This document shows positions 8,074 to 14,393 of a DNA stretch of 40,640 bases, in pieces. Position numbers and translations under genes: made by a program. This DNA comes from an uncultured Clostridia bacterium (lineage in GTDB: Bacteria > Bacillota > Clostridia > Oscillospirales > Ruminococcaceae). The notes under the pieces were generated by a model that did not search any database, was not told the DNA's origin, and saw only the letters and a program-made list of their open reading frames with translations. Each line of letters opens with the position of its first letter. The first letter of the stretch is position 1. The stretch lies in the NCBI GenBank assembly GCA_947307175.1, contig CAMZIK010000016.1, positions 1 through 40,640 on the forward strand. The letters run 5' to 3'.

Positions 8074-9237
8074 GTGTTTAAGAATCTGATTAACTTTATT
8101 TTGTGCCTGGCACTTGGCGTGCTGCTGTGCGTTTACGTCAGCGGTCTGGGCGGCTTGTTCATTGTGATACTGCTTTGTCTTGCACTGGCTTTTTCGCTGA
8201 TACTGCTTGCGGTCGCAAGAAAGACGGTCGATGTAAAGCTTGAGCTTTCCACGGCGATAGCAGGCAAGGGAGAGGCTGTCAATCTTGAGATAACGGTCTC
8301 AAAGTCAACGATACTTCCGACCAGCTTTATTGAGCTGGAGATAGATATGACGCCTAATGTCACGACGGAGCATATGAGACAATTCAGGATCATCTCTGCA
8401 AGAAGAACGGGCGATATTATCACCGTGCCTCTGAAGACGGAGTTCTGCGGAGAGGGAGTTATCATGCTCAGGAGCGTGAAGCTTTCGGATTATTTCGGGA
8501 TAGTTTCATGTTCGCTTGCAGGCAGGGACAACTCGGCGATGGTAACGTCTATGAAGATAATGCCTGAGATAAGAGATGCGGGCGTTCAGGCAGAGGTGCT
8601 GAAATCTGCTTCGGAAAATGCGGCTTCAAATGAGGAAGAGGACGAGGAGTCAAATGAATCGGCAATAGGTCTGACAGGTATCGCAGGATATGAGCATAGA
8701 AGATATGAGGTCGGCGACCCTCTCAAAAGAGTGAACTGGAAGCTGTCCTCGAAAAAAGATGAGCTTATGGTAAGGCTGGACGAGAAAGTTCTGACTGCAA
8801 CGCAGGACTTTATCCTTGATTACCCTTCGATACTTGTGCCTGACAGGCAGTATTATCAGAATGCGGACAGGATCATCGAGGCGAGCCTTTCGATGCTTTC
8901 TATGCTTCTTATGCAGGGATATCAGACAAGCTATACTTATTATCTTGACGGGTGGAAGACTGTGGAGGTAGGCGACGAGAAAAGCCTGATATTCCTTCAG
9001 GAAGAACTTGCAGGGATTAGACCGATGCCGCCTGAAGCACGCTATGAAAAAATAACTGTTGCTGACAGCACGGTGATATGCTTTTCGTGCTGTATGAGCA
9101 ATATGCCGCAGGAGCTTTCGCTTTTCTATCAGACAAGGGGATGTGCGCTTGTCGTTACTCAGATGAGCGGTATCGGAAAGATCTGCGTCAATATGTGGAA
9201 AGTAACTGATGACTTTGAGTTCATCTCTTTGTCGTGA
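8074..9237 (+). CDS. DUF58 domain-containing membrane protein
   Basis: A 387-residue protein with two N-terminal membrane helices (about 5-50) and an immunoglobulin-like region. The DUF58 signature GYEHRRYEVGDPLKRVNWKLS lies at about 206-226, followed by a degenerate vWA-like part. DUF58 proteins are usual partners of MoxR ATPases. The start is GTG at 8074, five bases after the moxR stop, with GGAGG lying inside the end of moxR (13 bases upstream). Coupled translation with moxR and the downstream transglutaminase is likely. An acidic insert (NEEEDEESNES, about 188-198) just before the signature is a local peculiarity. Confidence 0.9.
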   Translation: MFKNLINFILCLALGVLLCVYVSGLGGLFIVILLCLALAFSLILLAVARKTVDVKLELSTAIAGKGEAVNLEITVSKSTILPTSFIELEIDMTPNVTTEHMRQFRIISARRTGDIITVPLKTEFCGEGVIMLRSVKLSDYFGIVSCSLAGRDNSAMVTSMKIMPEIRDAGVQAEVLKSASENAASNEEEDEESNESAIGLTGIAGYEHRRYEVGDPLKRVNWKLSSKKDELMVRLDEKVLTATQDFILDYPSILVPDRQYYQNADRIIEASLSMLSMLLMQGYQTSYTYYLDGWKTVEVGDEKSLIFLQEELAGIRPMPPEARYEKITVADSTVICFSCCMSNMPQELSLFYQTRGCALVVTQMSGIGKICVNMWKVTDDFEFISLS

Positions 9238-9264
9238 ACATAACTTACCTTTCTGGAGGATAAG

Positions 9265-11520
9265 ATGCAATTTATCAAAAAGCATGAGAAAAGCCTGCGC
9301 AAGCTGCTGAGTACGTATTTCCTGCCGCTGCTGCTGTGCTATTCGGTAATGAGGATAATCATAAAAACATATTTTACGAGCTATGTTCCTGTTATTACGG
9401 CATTGAGCGTTGTTTTTATGACTATGCTGTTTTTCATATATGAGCTGATAAAGCCCAGGAAGATAATCAGAGGTATTATTTACTTTATCATCGGCGGCGG
9501 CGTGGTGCTTGCATGCAGCGGTCTGATGAGTTTAGGCTGGCAGAAATCGGGCATCTGGTTCATGAACTGGTTCTATATTTCGGGAACATCTGTCGGACAG
9601 ATAAGTGAATACAATTATACGGTATTTATCTTCTTCAGCTTCTTCCTTGCGTCAGTCGTATACTATTTCTCGGTGATAAGATTCAGGGCTTCGGGGCGTA
9701 TGCTTGCGGTGCTGCTGCCGTTTATCATTTACGGAAAGCGTGCGCTGAGTATCGCAGATTTTGATATGGCGCTGATGGTGACGGTGTATCTTGCACTTGT
9801 CATTCACGGAAAGCACTCGGCGGACGATATGAAGCACGATACGGTGTTCAACTATTCATATCTTATCACTTGCCTTATTTTTGTCACGTTCGTTGGAATG
9901 CTGACGATGTTTATCCCAAAGCCTGAGATAGAATCATATCTGGAGAACAACAGGAACTTTTTTGATCTGACTATAAACACGGATCTGAATGCGTTTTCAT
10001 CGCTCAATGAGGAGTCCTCGGACAGATTCGGTGCAAGCGCAACGGGTGAGCTTATCTTTAAGGTCGGAACGGATTCAAATGCTGATGTGCTTTATCTGAG
10101 AAGGCAGACATTTGATGAATTCAGCAACGAGAGATGGAGAGTAAATCAGGACGTATATCAGCGGATGGCTTCGGTGCCTTCGGGAACGACTCCGTCAAGC
10201 TCGGCGAAAAAGTATTTCAGTGTGATGAGGAACGCTGCGCTGAATTATACGACTGATGACAGCGCACTCAAAAAGGTTATGGATTTTTATTCGTTATCTC
10301 AGCCGTATTCTACGAGCAACCTGAAAAATATCACGCTGTACTATGAGGATTCGTTCAGACCGACATACCTTTGTGCAGAGCTTAACATTGAGACTTCGGG
10401 CGGTCGAAATAGCGTTTCGATCTTCAGGAACGGTCATTCGGAGGCTTACCCTACGGGAGCGTATACCAACGAGTTGGAACAGATCTCGTATTATTACTAT
10501 CCTGTCACAAATGATATGATAAGTTTTGCAAAGGATATGCCGTTTGATACGAAACAGTTCCGCAAGATAGTTGACGATATGTTCAGCAAAGGTGTTATCA
10601 CACGGACACATCATGATGACCTTGTTGATACGATGAACTCGTATACTGATGAGGAGTATTACGAGATCTCCGACAGAATGAAAGAGCTTGCAAAGCAGAT
10701 AACATCGGGATATAAGAACGACTATCAGAAAGCGGAAGCAATTGTGAATTACTTTGCTACGAACGGGTTTACCTATGATATGGATTACGTTCCGCCCGAT
10801 GAGTCGATAGATTACTTTATGTTTGAGAGCAAGACGGGTTCGTGTACGAGCTATGCTACGGCGATGACGCTTATGGCAAGAAGCGTAGGCATACCGACAA
10901 GATATGTGGAAGGCTTTGCGGCATATGAAAAAGAACAGGGCGGAGATCTGTTCCTTGTAAGAGATTCAAATGCTCACGCTTTTGTTGAGTGTTTTGTTGC
11001 AGGTGTGGGCTGGATGACCTTTGACCCGACTGTTCCGGAATACATGGTCATAAGAGGAAACAGCGGTACAAGTTCAGGTACGATAAAGACTATCGCCGCA
11101 TATCTCGGAAGGGCAGCGCTGTTCCTCGGAGCAGGCTTTGTGATAATATTCATCATTTTGCTTGACAGGATTGATGAGAGAATATTCAGAATAAGGAACC
11201 ATTCAAAGCCGCTTGATAGAAGGACGATAAATCTTTATAAACGAGTTATAAAACTGCTGAACCGATCGCACAGCAAGAAATTTGACGGGCACACCCCTGA
11301 GCAGATAGAGGCTTATGTCAGAGACGAACTCGGAGGAAATATCGAGCTTCTGGTCGGGCTGTTCCAGAGCGCTTGCTTTGGTTTGAAGCAGCCGACTAAG
11401 CAGCAGTTCGACGAAGCATATGAACAGTACAAGAAGAGCTGGAAGCTTATTGCTAAGGGAAAACGACCCGAAAAACCTAAAAAAGTGAGAAAAAAAGCTC
11501 TTGCCCAAGGGAATTTGTAA
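9265..11520 (+). CDS. Membrane-bound transglutaminase-like protein
   Basis: A 751-residue protein. An N-terminal block of about six membrane helices (to about residue 210) is followed by a large extracytoplasmic region, a transglutaminase core, one helix at about 612-636 and a cytoplasmic tail rich in Lys (DUF4129-like position). The papain-like triad is visible: C527 (GSCTSYATAM), H571 (SNAHAFVE) and D587 (MTFDPT). Members of this architecture form operons with MoxR and DUF58, as here. They may act as proteases or crosslinkers at the cell surface, but no substrate is known. Start ATG with GGAGGA five bases upstream. Last gene of the operon. Confidence 0.92.
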   Translation: MQFIKKHEKSLRKLLSTYFLPLLLCYSVMRIIIKTYFTSYVPVITALSVVFMTMLFFIYELIKPRKIIRGIIYFIIGGGVVLACSGLMSLGWQKSGIWFMNWFYISGTSVGQISEYNYTVFIFFSFFLASVVYYFSVIRFRASGRMLAVLLPFIIYGKRALSIADFDMALMVTVYLALVIHGKHSADDMKHDTVFNYSYLITCLIFVTFVGMLTMFIPKPEIESYLENNRNFFDLTINTDLNAFSSLNEESSDRFGASATGELIFKVGTDSNADVLYLRRQTFDEFSNERWRVNQDVYQRMASVPSGTTPSSSAKKYFSVMRNAALNYTTDDSALKKVMDFYSLSQPYSTSNLKNITLYYEDSFRPTYLCAELNIETSGGRNSVSIFRNGHSEAYPTGAYTNELEQISYYYYPVTNDMISFAKDMPFDTKQFRKIVDDMFSKGVITRTHHDDLVDTMNSYTDEEYYEISDRMKELAKQITSGYKNDYQKAEAIVNYFATNGFTYDMDYVPPDESIDYFMFESKTGSCTSYATAMTLMARSVGIPTRYVEGFAAYEKEQGGDLFLVRDSNAHAFVECFVAGVGWMTFDPTVPEYMVIRGNSGTSSGTIKTIAAYLGRAALFLGAGFVIIFIILLDRIDERIFRIRNHSKPLDRRTINLYKRVIKLLNRSHSKKFDGHTPEQIEAYVRDELGGNIELLVGLFQSACFGLKQPTKQQFDEAYEQYKKSWKLIAKGKRPEKPKKVRKKALAQGNL

Positions 11521-11537
11521 ATAATTTATAAAATCTA

Positions 11538-11566
11538 TTGACAAATTTGAAATAGTATTGTAAACT
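11538..11566 (+). promoter_or_regulatory. Promoter for 187-aa hypothetical gene
   Basis: TTGACA (11538-11543), 17-base spacer, TAAACT (11561-11566). Strong -35, weaker -10. It lies just after the transglutaminase stop. Confidence 0.65.
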
Positions 11567-11604
11567 ATATTTACTTATCACCCTATTGGGAGGAGGAAGA
11601 CCGT

Positions 11605-12168
11605 ATGGGACTGGGTGAACTCGTATCTTCGCTGTTTGCGATCAATACAGAAACCGAAAGAGGAAGAAATAAACGTATCCAGTTCAGCCTGCGCAGGAAA
11701 GCACAGGGTGACGCACCGGATATAAGCCAGACCACGACGGTCGGACAGGACGCTGAGCAGGAGCATACAGCGATCGTAATTGATCCGAGAATGCATTTTG
11801 CTATGAGCGTTTCGAGAAATATCGAGAGATGCGTTTTCAAGCTGCTGAGTTCATCTGCGAGGATAGAGCCTTCCAAGGAATACTTCAGGGCGAGAGACAG
11901 GGAATATGATGCTGATGAGATCGAGGAGATCTCAAGCTGCGGAGACTATCGTGAGATAGTACAGTTCCTTGTTGATGAGGCTTGCGGTGAGGCTTATGTT
12001 TTCATTGAGAAGAACAGGGCAGGACGGCTAAGGGTCTATGCTCAGTTCCGCAGGAATCAGGACGACGCAGTAGGGCAGTTCTCATCAGATATGCCGAACA
12101 ACACGGATATTACAAACCGCTATAAAGCGGGCGAGATAACATTCGGCAGAATAAAACAAGACGTGTAA
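11605..12168 (+). CDS. Hypothetical protein (187 aa)
   Basis: I do not recognise a family. The protein is soluble and charged, with a basic N-terminal third (RGRNKRIQFSLRRK), a central Cys/Ser helix (RNIERCVFKLLSSSARIEPS), an acidic helix (DADEIEEISSCGDYREIVQFLVDEACG) and a basic C-terminal part. There are no signal or membrane segments. Start ATG with a very strong GGGAGGAGGAAG site. It has its own promoter (11538-11566) and terminator (12176-12206), so it is independent of the MoxR operon despite the same orientation. Codon use matches its neighbours, so it is probably a native lineage-specific gene. Confidence 0.8.
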   Translation: MGLGELVSSLFAINTETERGRNKRIQFSLRRKAQGDAPDISQTTTVGQDAEQEHTAIVIDPRMHFAMSVSRNIERCVFKLLSSSARIEPSKEYFRARDREYDADEIEEISSCGDYREIVQFLVDEACGEAYVFIEKNRAGRLRVYAQFRRNQDDAVGQFSSDMPNNTDITNRYKAGEITFGRIKQDV

Positions 12169-12175
12169 AAACCAG

Positions 12176-12206
12176 ACCTCCGTTCATTACGAGCGGAGGT
12201 TTTTTA
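12176..12206 (+). terminator. Rho-independent terminator
   Basis: ACCTCCG (12176-12182) pairs with CGGAGGT (12194-12200), followed by seven T. Confidence 0.92.
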
Positions 12207-12229
12207 TGCAGTATGCGACGATAGATAAC

Positions 12230-12275
12230 AATAAACAGAAAAAGCCTGAAAGCATCAGAAATGCTTACGGGCTTT
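12230..12275 (-). terminator. Terminator after small membrane peptide gene
   Basis: On the minus strand AAAGCC...AGCAT...ATGCT...GGCTTT (12275-12241) followed by TTTCTGTTTATT. It lies 35 bases after the stop of the 27-residue peptide gene. Confidence 0.75.
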
Positions 12276-12310
12276 CGTTGTTAGTTTTTTACATCAAAAA
12301 ATGTCAGGGC

Positions 12311-12394
12311 TTAGAAAAACTCATGGACAACTGCTACGGTCAAACAAGCCAGCATTGCTGCGATGCATGATATGCCTGCTACACAAATAAACAT
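12311..12394 (-). CDS. 27-residue hydrophobic membrane peptide
   Basis: A short reading frame too small for usual gene calling. It starts ATG at 12394 behind AAAGGAGG with a 9-base spacer and ends TAA at 12311. It encodes 27 residues that are almost entirely one membrane helix (start MFICVAGISC, end VAVVHEFF), including three Cys. It is followed by a hairpin and T-rich tract on the same strand. Ribosome site, helix and terminator together argue for a real gene. Function is unknown; small membrane regulators and type I toxins have this size, but nothing here decides between them. I see no convincing promoter upstream. Confidence 0.65.
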   Translation of the reverse strand: MFICVAGISCIAAMLACLTVAVVHEFF

Positions 12395-12497
12395 TAGCCT
12401 TATCCTCCTTTCATTTGTTTTTCTGTGACTTTAGTACAGCACACCGACTACAACAAAACTACAACAGATCTGCTGACTTTGAAAAGAATTTTTGCGC

Positions 12498-12526
12498 AAA
12501 AAAAGACCCCCGAAATTTCGGAGGTC
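12498..12526 (-). terminator. Terminator after aquaporin gene
   Basis: Minus strand GACCTCC-GAAATTTC-GGGGGTC (12526-12505) followed by seven T. Confidence 0.93.
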
Positions 12527-12537
12527 AGTGCTTCAAA

Positions 12538-13332
12538 TTATCTGCGCTTTTTCTTGCGGTTGCTTCTGTTATTGTTCTTCGGAGGATTGCTGCTTGCTGC
12601 CTTTACAGGCTTTTCTTCAGCTTCTTCCTCTTCAACAGCTGTTTCCTTTGGTTCGAGCAGTGTATAAACGACTGCTGCAATAGCTGCGCCTACCAGCGGT
12701 GCTACGATAAAGATCCAGACATCGCCCAGAGGTGCGTCGTTGCCGTCAAGAGCTGCAACGATAGCTGGACCGATACTTCTTGCAGGGTTTACAGATGTTC
12801 CTGTAAGACCGATGCCGAAGATGTGGACAAAGGTAAGGGAAAGTCCGATTATCAGTCCGCCGAAAGAGCCGTGCTTGAACTTCTTTGATGTTACGCCGAG
12901 GATAGTGAGTACAAAGATGAATGTAAGCAGACATTCAACGATAAGACCCGATGCAGCGCTTCCGTGAACTCCTGAGAGTCCGTTTGAGCCGTAGCCGCCC
13001 GTTCTGTCATAGACCTGTCCGAGTCCGAAGATGCCGTAGAGCAAGCCTGCGCCTGCAAATGCACCGAGGCACTGGGAAACAACATAACCGCAGAAATCAG
13101 CGATCTTCATCTCGCCTCTTGCGAGGAAAGCCAGCGAAACGGCGGGATTTATGTGGCAGCCGGAAATGTTTCCGATGCAGTATGCCATTGCTACGATAGA
13201 CAGACCGAATGCAAGAGCTGTGAGGATATATCCGCAGCCGTTATCAGCGTTGCAGCCGACGAGCATTGCTGTTCCGCAGCCGAGCGTTGTCAGAACAAGT
13301 GTACCGATGAACTCTGCAATGTACTTTTTCAT
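12538..13332 (-). CDS. MIP-family channel, aquaporin Z-like
   Basis: A 264-residue channel with six membrane segments and both NPA boxes: INPAV (62-64) in the first half and VNPAR (182-184) in the second. The selectivity-filter residues H170 (FVHIFGIG) and R185 resemble water-selective AqpZ rather than glycerol facilitators; that is inference from motif type. The last 40 residues are an unusual charged tail, an acidic run (AVEEEEAEEK) followed by an Asn/Lys/Arg-rich end (KNNNRSNRKKKRR). It is probably cytoplasmic. I start at ATG 13332 (AGAAAGAAG upstream). An upstream ATG at 13359 has no ribosome site. Monocistronic with a consensus promoter. Confidence 0.92.
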   Translation of the reverse strand: MKKYIAEFIGTLVLTTLGCGTAMLVGCNADNGCGYILTALAFGLSIVAMAYCIGNISGCHINPAVSLAFLARGEMKIADFCGYVVSQCLGAFAGAGLLYGIFGLGQVYDRTGGYGSNGLSGVHGSAASGLIVECLLTFIFVLTILGVTSKKFKHGSFGGLIIGLSLTFVHIFGIGLTGTSVNPARSIGPAIVAALDGNDAPLGDVWIFIVAPLVGAAIAAVVYTLLEPKETAVEEEEAEEKPVKAASSNPPKNNNRSNRKKKRR

Positions 13333-13383
13333 AGATATTCTTCTTTCTGCATTAAGCATTATTCAGGCTGAAACCTTAAAAAC

Positions 13384-13412
13384 AGTATAGCACGCAGTTT
13401 TTACTTTGTCAA
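13384..13412 (-). promoter_or_regulatory. Sigma-A promoter for aquaporin gene
   Basis: Minus strand TTGACA (13412-13407), 17-base spacer, TATACT (13389-13384), with TG upstream of the -10. Confidence 0.9.
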
Positions 13413-13513
13413 TAAATATGTAAAAATATTTGGTATCAGAGAAAATTTTAGTACAGTTGAATAAAAAACAGTATCGTTTTCTATTCAAAAAAGAAATTGC
13501 AAGAATATATCTG

Positions 13514-13541
13514 TTGACAATGGCGGGGAAGGTGGTATAAT
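13514..13541 (+). promoter_or_regulatory. Sigma-A promoter for small hypothetical cluster
   Basis: TTGACA (13514-13519), 16-base spacer, TATAAT (13536-13541) with TGG just upstream of the -10. Confidence 0.88.
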
Positions 13542-13595
13542 AAAAGCAGTTAAAGATGATAGTGATTACTAAAATGGATGAGGGAGATGGTCAGT

Positions 13596-13889
13596 ATGAC
13601 ATGGACGGAAATCCAATCAAGTAATGATATGCTGTCGGACATAAAGTCTTTTCTTGTAAGAGAATTCAGCAAGATATATAGTTTCTCAAGTATAAATGAT
13701 GATACCGTTTTTTCTCTTCCGGATGGTTTATCAATGAGCATTTTTACAATGCACGGCAAAGGTTTTGGCTGTTTAGGTATGAATTATAAAGCTGATAACA
13801 GTAACGATGACGGAGATTTATATTATCCTGATGACTATGATACTCCGAATGAACTATTTTTAGCTATGCTTGAAGAAACAAGAAGATAA
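13596..13889 (+). CDS. Hypothetical small acidic protein
   Basis: A 97-residue acidic soluble protein of no family I recognise. It begins MTWTEIQSSNDMLSDIKSF, has a central mixed strand region (FSLPDGLSMSIFTMHGKGFGCLGMNYKA) and an Asp-rich tail (DNSNDDGDLYYPDDYDTPNE). Size and acidity resemble immunity proteins of polymorphic toxins, but no toxin is present. I use ATG 13596, where GGGAG sits nine bases upstream; an earlier in-frame ATG at 13578 lacks a site. A second overlapping frame (13556-13624) encodes only 22 residues. Base composition is more AT-rich than the flanks, hinting at transfer. Confidence 0.65.
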   Translation: MTWTEIQSSNDMLSDIKSFLVREFSKIYSFSSINDDTVFSLPDGLSMSIFTMHGKGFGCLGMNYKADNSNDDGDLYYPDDYDTPNELFLAMLEETRR

Positions 13890-13894
13890 ACCGC

Positions 13895-14041
13895 TTGAAA
13901 AATCAATCAGAATGTATAGCCGAGGTGGGCGTTTTGTTTGAAAGAAACGATACAGATTGGGTACCAAAAGAAGCTAAGGATTTATTCAATAAATACATAG
14001 GAGGGATAGGTAATGATTTCAGCAAGAACGGTCAAATGTAA
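13895..14041 (+). CDS. Possible small gene or gene remnant (48 aa)
   Basis: An open frame between two small hypotheticals, starting TTG 13895 (or GTG 13925, with GAGG close by). It contains a protein-like stretch, VGVLFERNDTDWVPKEAKDL, then FNKYIGGIGNDFSK. It overlaps the next gene by 29 bases. No strong ribosome site is present at either start. It could be the surviving end of a longer decayed gene. Confidence 0.3.
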   Translation: MKNQSECIAEVGVLFERNDTDWVPKEAKDLFNKYIGGIGNDFSKNGQM

Positions 14042-14222
14042 TGTATGCCAAAACAGAAATGGCAATAACGGCGAATACGGCATGAGTTGCAAGGCTTATC
14101 CCGAAGGTATTCCGTTGGAGATTATAAGTTGTTTTAAGAATCCAAGTTATATGAATTGCAACAATTCAAAGTATAGTTACTCACCACCTGGTAACAAGCC
14201 ACAAGATAAGAACACTGACTAA
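14013..14222 (+). CDS. Small Cys-rich protein (69 aa)
   Basis: A 69-residue protein with five Cys (C9-x2-C12, C26, C40, C49) and the phrase CKAYPEGIPLEI. From memory this resembles a widespread set of small Cys-rich proteins with C-x2-C...CKAFPxGIPxEI that are often scattered near toxin or phage cassettes; their function is not known to me. Metal binding by the Cys is plausible. ATG 14013 has a strong GGAGGG site seven bases upstream. A terminator follows directly (14222-14251). It probably shares the promoter at 13514-13541 with the 97-aa gene. Confidence 0.65.
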   Translation: MISARTVKCNVCQNRNGNNGEYGMSCKAYPEGIPLEIISCFKNPSYMNCNNSKYSYSPPGNKPQDKNTD

Positions 14223-14251
14223 ACCGCTTAACAGATGTTGGGCGGTTTTCT
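14222..14251 (+). terminator. Terminator of small hypothetical cluster
   Basis: AACCGC (14222-14227) pairs with GCGGTT (14242-14247), the stem extended by TTAAC/GTTGG, followed by TTTTCTT. Confidence 0.85.
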
Positions 14252-14276
14252 TATGCCCAAGTAATCTATAAGTTCA

Positions 14277-14346
14277 CACCCGAATGGGGCAAACCGTTCG
14301 CAAGCGAACGCTCTGGGGGCGACCGGAAAGCCCCCGATAATAAGCG
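14277..14346. repeat. Copy of a dispersed intergenic repeat
   Basis: CACCCGAATGGGG, a CGTTCGC/GCGAACG hairpin, then GGGGGC-GACCGGAAA-GCCCCC and AAGCGC. The GGGGGCGAYCGGAAAGCCCCC core and the CACCCGAA block match the copy at 23891-23963. Confidence 0.6.
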
Positions 14347-14349
14347 CTC

Positions 14350-14383
14350 TAAAAAATAAGACCCCAAGATTTCTTGAGGTCTT
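14350..14383 (-). terminator. Terminator after ABC transporter gene
   Basis: Minus strand AAGACCTCAAG (14383-14373), loop AAAT, CTTGGGGTCTT (14368-14358), then ATTTTTT. Confidence 0.92.
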
Positions 14384-14393
14384 AAAATCTGTC

